Assembly (NCBI GenBank): GCA_009731375.1
Contig: BJOX01000094.1
Coordinates: 86,653 to 112,488 of the forward strand
Direction of reading: 5' to 3'
Source of the DNA: Paulinella micropora
Lineage: Eukaryota > Cercozoa > Imbricatea > Euglyphida
DNA length: 25,836 nucleotides
Shown in pieces: positions 18,376 through 25,836 of the stretch. The notes beneath the pieces were generated by a model that was not told the DNA's origin, did no database searches, and saw nothing but the letters and a program-made list of their open reading frames with translations. The position numbers and the translations under genes were made by a program. Each line of letters begins with the position of its first letter. Position 1 is the first letter of the stretch.

Positions 18376-18383
18376 TTGTTTTT

Positions 18384-18398
18384 TTTTAATGATTAAAA
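18384..18398. terminator. Palindromic bidirectional poly(A) element
   Basis: TTTTAAT-G-ATTAAAA is a perfect inverted repeat with a 1-nt centre and has ATTAAA on both strands. It begins 9 bp after the orphan gene stop at 18375, and its right arm contains the stop codon of the Rab gene. Confidence 0.7.
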
Positions 18399-19145
18399 CG
18401 GACAGCAGCCACCGCCCCCGAGGGCCGGCTCGGCAGGGCGCGCGAGCGATATAGGCGCCGGTCCCTCCCGCGCGGGGTCCGAGTACAGATCGCCCCAGAG
18501 TGCCCGGCGCTTGGCCACCGCCAGCGCGAGGTGCTCATCTAGCTTTTGCTGGAGTTCCTTGTAGGTGCTGCGGACCGCGCTGGTACAACAATGGTCTGCA
18601 AAGGCCTGGTCTATGATGCCCTGGTACCGCGCGACGGCGGCCGGTGTGTCGGCGTGGGCAATGTCCTGCTTGCAGCCGATCAGCACCAGCTGGCAGTGCT
18701 CGGGCACTGCCAGTTGCGCCCTGTTGAGCCAGTGGCCAAGCGTGTCGGCCACGCTGGCGGGGTTGCTGCGGTCGTAACACACCAGCGCCACGTCGGCGTT
18801 CTTCCACAGGTTATGGACGATGTTCGAAAACCTTTCTTGCCCCGCCGTGTCCCAGATACACACCGAGTATTCTTGGCCGTGGATTACCTTTTTCTGCAAC
18901 AGCTTGAAGTCAACGCCCACAGTGGGCGGCCGCTGAGCCCCGACCGCCGCGCTGACGACGACGGGCTTCTTGTTGTCTGTCAGCTTTTCTAACAGGCAGG
19001 TCTTGCCCGCGCCGGAGGGGCCCAAAAAAACAACCTTGAGCCTGGGCACGACGCCACAGGCTCCGCTCCGCGCTCGCCCGCCCGGCAGAGAGCCGCGCGC
19101 GTGGCTGTGCGCGTCTTGTCCTTGGACGGCCAAGCCCCGCCACAT
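18393..19145 (-). CDS. Rab-like small GTPase (250 aa)
   Basis: A Ras-superfamily GTPase closest in pattern to Rab, which directs vesicle traffic from membranes. Motifs in order: G1 GPSGAGKTCL, G2 threonine in PPTVGVDF, G3 WDTAGQERF, G4 IGCKQD in place of NKxD, G5 TSA. The WDTAGQERF context and the C-terminal GGGGCCPF, a CCXX prenylation signal, are Rab features. The G4 Asn-to-Cys change may weaken guanine specificity. An insertion between G1 and G2 (DNKKPVVVSAAVGAQRPP) lengthens the switch I side. The N-terminus before the G domain is a 35-residue Gly/Arg-rich extension from ATG 19145. The same frame stays open upstream into the neighbouring gene, which I take as coincidence across C-rich DNA. 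A viral Rab could redirect host membranes to replication sites. Confidence 0.93.
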   Translation of the reverse strand: MWRGLAVQGQDAHSHARGSLPGGRARSGACGVVPRLKVVFLGPSGAGKTCLLEKLTDNKKPVVVSAAVGAQRPPTVGVDFKLLQKKVIHGQEYSVCIWDTAGQERFSNIVHNLWKNADVALVCYDRSNPASVADTLGHWLNRAQLAVPEHCQLVLIGCKQDIAHADTPAAVARYQGIIDQAFADHCCTSAVRSTYKELQQKLDEHLALAVAKRRALWGDLYSDPAREGPAPISLARPAEPALGGGGCCPF

Positions 19146-19366
19146 TTTTGCCCCGCCGGAGAGAAAAAGAGAGAAGGGGAGGAACGAAGCACAAACATGA
19201 GGAAAGGGGGGGAGAGGGAAGTGGGAGGGAGGGGGGGCAGGGACAGACCTAAGCAAGAGGGGACGGCGAGCGTCACTGGGCTGTTCCCTCCTCCCCCACC
19301 CTCCCCCCCCCCTCGGGCTTTTTGTGTACTCTTGAAACATACAATTGATGGCGAACCAGGAGCCAC

Positions 19367-19373
19367 ATTTATA
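19367..19373 (-). promoter_or_regulatory. TATAAAT, possible Rab promoter
   Basis: On the minus strand TATAAAT lies about 220 bp upstream of the Rab ATG, past a C-rich leader. The distance is long, so this is tentative. Confidence 0.3.
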
Positions 19374-19392
19374 TTGTCCCGGGAGACACCGG

Positions 19393-20827
19393 CTAAGTAG
19401 CTGAAGTTTGTATGGAGTGGCTTTTACGGCTTCCTCGTACAGGCCTCGGATGAAATCCCCCAGGCCAAGGCCGAGGTCCAGAGCTTCTTTGTATTGCAAG
19501 GAGTTAGGTACGCGGTTTTTTTTTAGTTGAGCGTATAAAAGGGGGGTGCCTTCATGCAAAAGCCAAGAAAAATATAGTACTGCTTTTTCCGAGGAGCTCT
19601 CGTTAACTTGTTGGAGTGCAGCTTGTGCTTTATAGGATTCTAACCCCAACAGCTCCTCTGATTTGCGGATCACGCACTTCTCGGCGTGGCGTGTGACCGA
19701 GCGGAGTCGACGTACATGTCGCCTAACGTCTTGCAGAGATCTGGGGAGACAATTTCCCTCGCAAACTCTCGGTACCACACAGCGCACAGAAAGTACACTG
19801 CTATTTGGACCAGTAGCTCGGGGTACAAAGGATGCTGTAGGTTTTGAGAGAAAATCATTTGTTGAATCCGCTCAGCTAAAACTTGTAGGTTAGTCGGAGG
19901 TTCAAGTGAAAACAAGTATTGCAACGCCTCGTCGACTTCTAGCTTGCCCAAGCAGAGCCGGTACTTGATGCTTGCAAGCAGGAGCCGTTGCCTCTGACTA
20001 GATTGCAGCAAGTCTTGGTTCTGCAGCTCTGCCAGACAGTGGTTCAAGAACTCTCCGCCGAGGTCGCTGCGCTTAGTCTTGGCTTTTTTCGAGGCCGGAG
20101 CACGTACGGGTAGATCCACGAGCGTTTCTGCTTCCAGAATAAAGTCCGGAAAGAGACTGCAGCCCTTTACGTCAGTTCCGGATGAGTTGTCACCAAACCA
20201 GGGAGGCATCGGCAGAGAGCCCGACGGGGATAGGAGCACGAAGGGGGGAGGCGACGGTACTCGTCCTCGGGTGGAAACTGCTAGTACCGAGGGCTGCAAA
20301 GGCTGCAGCCAGCCTTGCTCTTGGTCGTTGTCGGGCAGCTGCAGGGGGGCGAGGTACAAAGAGAGATTGTCATTTTGGCCTTGGCCATCGTCGGCGGGGG
20401 GTTGGGTGAAATAGGTCTGCGTTGGTAAAGGGGACAGTGCCGCAAGTTGCTGCGGAGGGAGTGATGGCGTGCTTGGCGCCGGCGTGCGCTGCAGTTTCCC
20501 GATCACCCAGCAACAGGCAAAAACGCCCGCCCACAATGCTACTACCGGTGCCTCCAGGGTCCGCGGCAGCTGCTTTTGCCCAAGGCTCCAGGCATCCAGG
20601 GGGCTATCACTAGCTCTGACAAGCTGCTCTATGATGCTCTTGAGTTGTTGTTGGCCGGCCGAGTTTCCTGGCGGCTTGTTAGCCGCGGACATCCAATCCA
20701 GCTCATTTGTGGGTGGCGTACCGCCAGGCGACGTCGCCCAGCGGTAGAGCATGTCCAAGCTTTGCTGAGGGTTCAGCGGCTCTTGCGAGAATTCCTCGTA
20801 GAGAGCGCAGCTTTGAGACGACTTCTG
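19393..20827 (-). CDS. Orphan protein, C-terminal part of a larger broken gene
   Basis: The product is not recognised. The frame begins directly after the TGA of the upstream segment, in the same register, so both may be one gene; the first ATG inside is at 20758 (MDMLYRWATSPGG). It has a hydrophobic stretch (VVALWAGVFACCWVIG) that could be membrane-associated, a Pro/Gln-rich middle, a basic NLS-like ASKKAKTKRS, then a helical Leu-rich region (QRQRLLLASIKYRLCLGKL; LLVQIAVYFLCAVWYREFA). Near 19690 the frame changes, and a helical, clearly coding tail follows (LYFSWLLHEGTPLLYAQLKK; LGLGLGDFIRGLYEEA). The tail frame has no stop before the Rab gene; a TAG in another frame at 19393 is my guess for the end. 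Confidence 0.6.
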
Positions 20828-21842
20828 TCATAGAGCGTCCTGAACAACCCGAAAAGACAGCCAGCCGCGTTCGGTGGGGGTCCACTCATCACTTGTGCTG
20901 TTCCGCGGCTTCCTCGTGCGCCGTACCTCCAGCCCCGTCAGGGACTCAAGATTCACAAACGCTTGGATAGCGCTTGCGAGCCAACTTAGCTGCAGCTGCT
21001 TGTCTTCGGAGTGGACACGCAACAGCCGCGCGATGGCCGCGCGGGCGAAAGGAAATTCCAGCATTGTTTTGTTCAGGTTCTGGCTCACTTCGGCATTGAA
21101 GAGACAGCACGTGGCCCACCAACCGGCGTCCAGAATGACGTGTTTGAATTGCCTCAGCGCCGCTAGCAGGTACCGACTGTCCCTCAAAAGACGCGCAGCA
21201 TACTTTCGTTGCTGTTCTATTGCGTGCTGTCCGTGATTACAAGACTTGGGCTTGATTCTAGCTATCACGCGATTCAGGTGCAAGAACTTCTGAAACGTGA
21301 CGGATTTTTAATGAGCTCCAGGCTGTTCTGTCCTTCCCCAGATTTTTGAGGCCAAGAAAGGGAACGAAAATCAATCTCGAGGGCGTGCTTGGTGGCCAGA
21401 CTCGGCCAGAGCTCCAGCTCCGATTGTACGTGCTCGTAGAGCCGCCAGAACAACTTAGGATAGCTGCACGCTAGGGCAGCGGTCTTGCCGGACTGAGTTT
21501 TGTTCATATACCAAAGAACGCAAAGATCTGGGCCCGCAGTTTCACCAAGGGCTCCAGACTAAGCGAGCCTGCCCAACCCGCCGCCACCGTCGTCGTCGAC
21601 GACGACACCAGCCCTGTCTCGATCCGAACCCAAACCTGACGTACAAGTTCGGCAAAATCTTGCTGCCCTGCAAGATCTTTTCTTACCGGCTTGGATTTCG
21701 TATCGTGTGGACAGGGCTCTCCTAATTTTCTCTCTATTTTTGTAGAAATATACTTTAGCCCTTTGTTAAGCTCCCCCTTGCTCAATGTGCAAAGGGCTAA
21801 AAGATGATCGGCCGTGCCGGTGCTGCTGCTGCTGCTCGACAT
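20828..21842 (-). CDS. Orphan protein, N-terminal part of a larger broken gene
   Basis: The product is not recognised. ATG 21842 starts with a serine run encoded by AGC repeats (MSSSSSSTG), then a helical, Lys-rich domain (ALCTLSKGELNKGLKYIS). The frame ends at TGA 21504, which overlaps an ATG as ATGA; the next frame continues with protein-like sequence (FWRLYEHVQSELELW). It changes again at the T5 run 21305-21309 into a third piece (YLLAALRQFKHVILDAGWW; ARAAIARLLRVHSE), ending at TGA 20828. All three pieces share the same helical style and have no gaps between them, so one gene with indels is likelier than three short genes. Beyond the TGA the same frame stays open into the next segment. Confidence 0.6.
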
Positions 21843-22032
21843 AACACAGGGGGGCTTCTTTTTTTTCTTTTTGCTGTAATTCGCTTTTTTCTTGCTGTGT
21901 CTTTAATAGCATTTGCTGACAAAAGAAGAAGAACAAGAGGGGCGACAGCAGACGAGAGGGGGGGGGGGGGCAAGGGGGGGGGGGGGGGGGGGGGGGGAAN
22001 NNNNNNNNNTTGTATCCCCTTTGTCTGACGGT
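21843..22032. other. Promoter region with TATTAAAG, G tracts and 10-N gap
   Basis: On the minus strand TATTAAAG (plus 21901-21908) lies about 60 bp upstream of the ATG at 21842 and is a TATA-box candidate. Long G tracts (21959-21997) and a 10-N gap (22000-22009) separate it from the stop of the next minus-strand gene at 22033. Confidence 0.45.
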
Positions 22033-23209
22033 TCAATCCCGAAAAGAAACTGGGCCCAAGTAAAGGCCAATCAAGTTTGACACACAAGTCGGCCATCCTA
22101 GGCGCGAGGCGGCCCAGGGCATGAGCTCCTGGCTGAACCAACGCCTTCGCCCATCGTCTAGGTCCTGCCAGGAAATCTGATAGTCTCCTGGCCCCGCTTG
22201 AGGCCCCGAACACGACCCCCTCAGCGCGAAACCCCGGCGCTCCAACACGCAGCGCACGTAGGAGTAGGGTTTGGTGCCGAGCACCCCGCCGAGCGCGTGC
22301 CGCTCGGCCAGGGCCTCCAGCGTACGGTCATCGCGTGCGTCAGTGGCACACGAACCCACATTCCAATCAGCATCCTCTCGCCGCCACCAAGCCAGGAGCT
22401 GCTCCGCGTACCTGTGCCGGTATAGTCGTAGGTGCAGGCGCGTCCGCTGTCGTTCTAGGGTCAGCGCGTCTAAGAACAAGGGAACGCACGGCTGCTGCTC
22501 CAGAGAGCACCCACGGGGTTGCACCCTGACCCATAACAGGTCGCCCTGCCGCGCGTACAAAAGACGCAGCGCATCCGCGATCCGGGAGGACTGGCGCGCC
22601 GCCAGTTTTTGCTGGTACGTGGTCGCCGTGGCCTCAAAGCCCTGGTCTATTATTGCTTGTGCGCGCGGCAGGTCCGCCGGCTTCACCCCAAGGTACGCCC
22701 GCCGCAAGAACTGCCACTGGGACGCTCGGCTTTTGTGCTGTGCGTAGCTGTTTGCCGATAACGTTTAGCTTGCACAAAAGACGCACCAGCACATTTGCTT
22801 CTTCTTCTTCTCGGCGCCAGTAGTAGCTACCCCTTTGCTTGCTGCACAATATGCGAGTCCCGTGCAGGTTGTTATTGAACAAGCACCAGAGTTTCGCCAA
22901 ATCGCGCCTGCCCCCAGGCTCCCGCGCACAGGCCTGTGTGAGCAAGTCCTGCCGTATCTCTTCTAGCAGAGGCGGTGGGCAGTAAAGTTTAGTCAGCAAC
23001 TCTCTTCGCCGCTGTGCGTTCTCCAGGGCAAAGCAGGGCACGTAGTGCCCAGCACGGGGAGCGGAGCGCGCCTCAGCGGCTTCTGCTTGTGCGTCGCGGA
23101 CGCTCGCCCCCTGCCTAAGGGCCGCGTCTAAGCCCCAAAGGATTGCAACGGGCGGCGGTAGCCCCGCTCTTATCTTGCTCTCGTCGTTTTCCTGCTGCCT
23201 CCGCGCCAT
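22033..23209 (-). CDS. Orphan Arg-rich helical protein (about 390 aa), one frame change
   Basis: The product is not recognised. ATG 23209 (MARRQQENDESKI) follows a CT repeat. The first frame gives an Ala/Arg-rich helical half (ALENAQRRRELLTKLYCPP; LWCLFNNNLHGTR; YYWRREEEEANVLVRLLCKL). Near 22745 the coding frame changes with no obvious homopolymer, and the second half continues (WQFLRRAYLGVKPADLPRAQ; RLHLRLYRHRYAEQLLAWW; GDYQISWQDLDDGRRRWFS), ending at 22033. Basic residues are abundant, which would suit nucleic-acid binding, but no motif of a known nuclease, recombinase or polymerase is complete. It has no membrane segment. G/C-ending codons resemble those of the kinase to its right. Confidence 0.68.
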
Positions 23210-23236
23210 ACCTCTCTCTCTCTCTCTCTCTCTCTC
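23210..23236. repeat. CT dinucleotide repeat running into a gap
   Basis: About 13 CT units end in a 418-N gap (23237-23654), followed by a C run and AC-rich sequence to 23769. The gene-free interval separates two divergent genes. No gene is visible. Confidence 0.9.
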
Positions 23237-23769
23237 NNNNNNNNNNNNNNNNNNNNNNNNNNNNNNNNNNNNNNNNNNNNNNNNNNNNNNNNNNNNNNNN
23301 NNNNNNNNNNNNNNNNNNNNNNNNNNNNNNNNNNNNNNNNNNNNNNNNNNNNNNNNNNNNNNNNNNNNNNNNNNNNNNNNNNNNNNNNNNNNNNNNNNNN
23401 NNNNNNNNNNNNNNNNNNNNNNNNNNNNNNNNNNNNNNNNNNNNNNNNNNNNNNNNNNNNNNNNNNNNNNNNNNNNNNNNNNNNNNNNNNNNNNNNNNNN
23501 NNNNNNNNNNNNNNNNNNNNNNNNNNNNNNNNNNNNNNNNNNNNNNNNNNNNNNNNNNNNNNNNNNNNNNNNNNNNNNNNNNNNNNNNNNNNNNNNNNNN
23601 NNNNNNNNNNNNNNNNNNNNNNNNNNNNNNNNNNNNNNNNNNNNNNNNNNNNNNCCCCCCCCCCCCCATACTTCCCCAAGATTCTCTACCCCCCTCCCCC
23701 CACCCTTTTTCTTGTTCCGGTTAGAAACAAAAAAAAGGGGGAGGGGGGGAAAGAGAACGAGGAGAAATA

Positions 23770-25214
23770 ATGCAAGTTTGGTGAGAGCGAGTGTCGGCAA
23801 GGTTTGAAGTTGACCCCGAAACCCGGGGCAGTCTGTATAATGGCAGGTACGAACTTGGCCGACAAGACACCAGTGACTTGTTAGATGAGCTCGAAGGCGC
23901 CGACTTAGTCGGCGTGGGGTCTTTCGGCTCCGTGTTCGGCAACGAGGGCGGGTCGTTTGTGATTAAGCTAACGTACGACCCGACGGGTAGTCAGTGGCGT
24001 GGCATGAGGCTAGGGACAGAGCTGAGAGTGGCCAGCCCCTTGCGCGGGGCTTTGGCTCTAGAAAGGGCGTGCGTGCGTGAGTGGTTGGCCGAGCACCAGG
24101 ACAAGGATCAGTCGGGCGTGGCCAAGGAACTGGCGCGTATGCAGTCGCGTTTGGACTGGGACTCGAGGAACCAGAAGCGCAGGATTAGCCCACTTACACA
24201 GAAAGAGAGCTTTTGGGCGCTGGTGCTGGACAGGCTAGACACTGACTTGGATGAATTCCTATCTGGCGACGACAACGAGGGAGCCCCTGTGGATTCACTG
24301 CAAGCACTCCCCGCTCCAAAACTGTGCCAACAAGTGCTGCAACCACTGGTCCCTCACCTGGTAAGGCTGGCCGAAGCTGGGGTTTTCTTCCACGACTTGA
24401 AGGCCTCGAACGTGCTCTTAGCGCTCCAGGAGGAGGCAGGCGCCGGCGAGTGCGCGGTGCGTCGCGTACTGTTGGCGGATCTAGACGAAGCCTGCTTCTC
24501 GTACTCGCCCCCGCTGCCAGGCGGGCATGCAGACGCCCTGACCGTCTACCTGGTGTCCGTCTGTCCGGACGCACTAGCCGCCGCTTTGCCTCACTGGCAG
24601 GGCTGAAACGCGCGTCGTTTCTGGAGTGCGTGGGGGGCAGCACGCAGCGCTTATTTGGACGTTACCCAAAGCAAGGGGCTGCGCTACTGGAGCTTGTACG
24701 CCTGGCCCAGTTGCCCGACGGGCTCGCGCGCCTAACAAGAGCTGTTTCCAAGAAGCTCGTGGACCCTCTGCCGCCTCTGCCCCAGCCCGGCAAAGAAAGG
24801 CAGGGGCCGCGGCGAGGGACGCTCGGGAGGGGGAGAGGGCCGGAGCGTGATTTTCAGGATTTGCGGCGCATGCTGCGGAGCAACAGACAGTTTAGGAATA
24901 ATGAGCGCCGTTTTATGTCCTGTTACCGCCCCCCGCGCAAGGACGGCGGCGACACTCGCACTGCTGAGACCGGATTCCCTAGCCTGCACGCGGCCTATTT
25001 AGCTACGGGGCTCGGCGCGCTCACTTGCTACGTGCTGCTGCGTCTCCTGCAGATAGAGAGTAGGTCGTGGCGCGCCTCAGACGACAGCTCTAATAATTTA
25101 GAAATAGCCCTGTGGATCACAGAATGGGCGCTGGGGGCTAAGGCCGGCCGCGGCATACTGTATCGACTGATTGAAAAACAGCTACAAAAACTAACAGGCT
25201 GGCCGTGCCACTGA
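23770..25214 (+). CDS. Atypical protein kinase, probable 5' intron and one frame change
   Basis: A divergent protein kinase. The sequence shows a glycine loop (VGVGSFGSVFG), ATP lysine in FVIKL, hinge LVLDRLDTDLDEFL, the catalytic loop HDLKASN, which lacks the Arg of HRD, and LADLDEA in place of DFG, keeping the metal-binding Asp. It is probably active but unusual; HxD without Arg is common among viral kinases. The frame changes between 24540 and 24606. The second frame gives a helical C-lobe (FLECVGGSTQRLFG; LARLTRAVSKKLVDP), a basic linker and a final Trp-rich helix (IALWITEWALGAKAGRG), ending TGA 25214. The ATG at 23770 is followed by a 66-nt GT-AG intron (23781-23846) whose removal enters the kinase frame. 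Without splicing, the frame has only a GTG at 23791. Confidence 0.85.
23781..23846 (+). other. Candidate 66-nt intron
   Basis: The donor is GTGAGAG and the acceptor ATGGCAG followed by GT. Splicing turns an ATG frame that meets TGA after four codons into one continuous with the kinase frame. Its length resembles the 70-nt intron of the HNH gene. The pyrimidine tract is weak. Confidence 0.5.
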
Positions 25215-25249
25215 CTTTTCAATCAACGCCTTCTCTTTTTTTTTTTGTT

Positions 25250-25255
25250 AATAAA
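25250..25255 (+). terminator. AATAAA poly(A) signal between convergent genes
   Basis: AATAAA lies 36 bp after the kinase stop codon inside an AT-rich block (T12 run, then TTAATAAATTT and AAATTAA). The block is only an imperfect palindrome, unlike those at 14.6, 15.9 and 18.4 kb. Confidence 0.6.
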
Positions 25256-25265
25256 TTTTTTTAAA

Positions 25266-25836
25266 TTAAGTTGGGAGTGGAAATGCAGAGCGCGCGCCGG
25301 CTAGCAGCGCGCTTGGCACCGGTCTCATGGCCACGCCGTAGGTACCGACACAAACCACCGCCGAAGCCACGCGCAGCCGGCACTCGTACGTCTGCTCAAA
25401 CAGCCACTCGGCCATGGCGGCTTGCACCAGGAACCTGTGCATAGGCGTATCGGGCCAACCCGCCCAGGACACACCCCGCAGCGCCGGCGCGCCAGGTAGC
25501 GAACACCGCCTGTGACTTTTTGATCTCAAGCAGCCACAAAGTGCCCGTACTCTTTTCAAACCAGACCTGGTCTATCTGAGTGCACAGTTCTAGTCCAGGC
25601 GTGTGCACCCGGAGCTGCGCAGCCACGGGCCGACCAAAACGCCCATACAGAAAGGATAGGGCGCTGGCCGCCAAAGGGTGCAGCCGCCACAGGAGCTCCC
25701 CGGCCAAACGCAGGCCCGTGCAAGCCTCTAGACCGGCTCGGAAGCGTCGCATCTCGGCGGCGGGCGCCCCGTCCCATATCACATATTCTTTCGCCCACAG
25801 TGTCCCGCTCAGCGCTGGCTCCCTGGCCTTGAGCGC
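25266..25836 (-). CDS. PD-(D/E)XK (RecB/YqaJ-like) nuclease, partial at right edge, one frame change
   Basis: An exonuclease-like protein whose N-terminus lies beyond the window; the frame is open to the edge. Order of elements: WAKEYVIWDGAPAAEMRRF, a helical region, LCTQIDQVWFEK with the metal-binding Asp, then LWLLEIKKSQ, the E-x-K motif. The frame changes between about 25430 and 25500, after which HRFLVQAAMAEWLFEQTY, the helix that in this superfamily carries the Q-x-x-x-Y-type motif, and a strand (ASAVVCVGTYGVAM) follow to the stop at 25266. The pattern fits RecB-like or YqaJ-like nucleases used in viral recombination or DNA end processing. It is convergent with the kinase gene. The second PD-(D/E)XK candidate at 13.6-14.6 kb is not obviously a duplicate of it. 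Confidence 0.72.

Noticed and set aside
19250-19342. GTATGT...TTGCTTAG intron candidate upstream of Rab (minus strand)
   Set aside because: Splicing does not enter the Rab frame or create a better start; it could only be a leader intron, with no further support.
18393-19787. Single 464-residue minus-strand frame joining an orphan helical segment to the Rab GTPase
   Set aside because: The join runs through a C-rich stretch with a TATA-like TATAAAT and no protein-like content. I read it as two genes whose frames happen to agree.
1-25836. Herpesvirus-like assignment based on kinase, helicase and nuclease
   Set aside because: The helicase C-terminal motifs are RecD-like rather than those of the herpesvirus helicase-primase, and Skp1, Rab, the HNH protein and introns do not fit; no herpesvirus capsid or terminase gene is present.
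1-25836. tRNA, rRNA, CRISPR array, bacterial insertion sequence or attachment site
   Set aside because: No cloverleaf-like sequence, spaced repeat array, transposase or terminal inverted repeat was recognised by eye on either strand.

Overview
The window is a 25.8 kb, GC-rich draft scaffold with seven runs of N, most of them flanked by C, G or CT tracts. Genes are eukaryote-style: they have ATTAAA/AATAAA poly(A) signals, a TATA-like box, two short GT-AG introns and no Shine-Dalgarno logic. They are also densely packed, mostly intronless and often convergent. The content is three protein-kinase-like genes, a RecD-like superfamily 1B helicase, two PD-(D/E)XK nuclease-like proteins, an HNH protein with a BRO/antirepressor-like N-terminus, a C2H2 zinc-finger array, Skp1 and a Rab GTPase, among large orphan genes. 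Together these suggest a large dsDNA virus of a unicellular eukaryote, or an endogenous copy of one in a GC-rich protist genome. No capsid, polymerase, packaging ATPase or other hallmark gene lies in the window, so this stays an inference and the host cannot be named.

Layout. 1-8.2 kb is extremely GC-rich: a kinase (-, cut by the left edge), two orphan proline/alanine-rich genes (+) and the RecD-like helicase (-). 8.3-13.1 kb is less GC-rich: a small ORF, the spliced BRO-like/HNH gene (-), a gap region and a divergent kinase-like gene (-). 13.6-16.5 kb holds a PD-(D/E)XK-like gene (+), the zinc-finger gene (-), a small plus-strand ORF and Skp1 (-). 16.8-19.1 kb holds an orphan gene (+) facing the Rab GTPase (-). 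19.4-23.2 kb holds orphan genes on the minus strand. 23.8-25.8 kb holds a second recognisable kinase (+) facing a second PD-(D/E)XK nuclease (-, cut by the right edge).

Nearly every long gene is broken by frame changes, and several fall exactly in C7, C6, A5 or T5 runs. This looks like homopolymer sequencing error rather than decay, because coding character continues on both sides of each break. Spans given for such genes cover the whole broken reading frame.

Three convergent gene pairs are separated by short AT palindromes that carry a poly(A) signal on both strands, which may be a shared bidirectional 3'-end element. Functionally the window groups into DNA processing (helicase, two nucleases, HNH protein), signalling (kinases, Rab), ubiquitin-ligase interference (Skp1) and transcription or DNA binding (zinc fingers, BRO-like domain).
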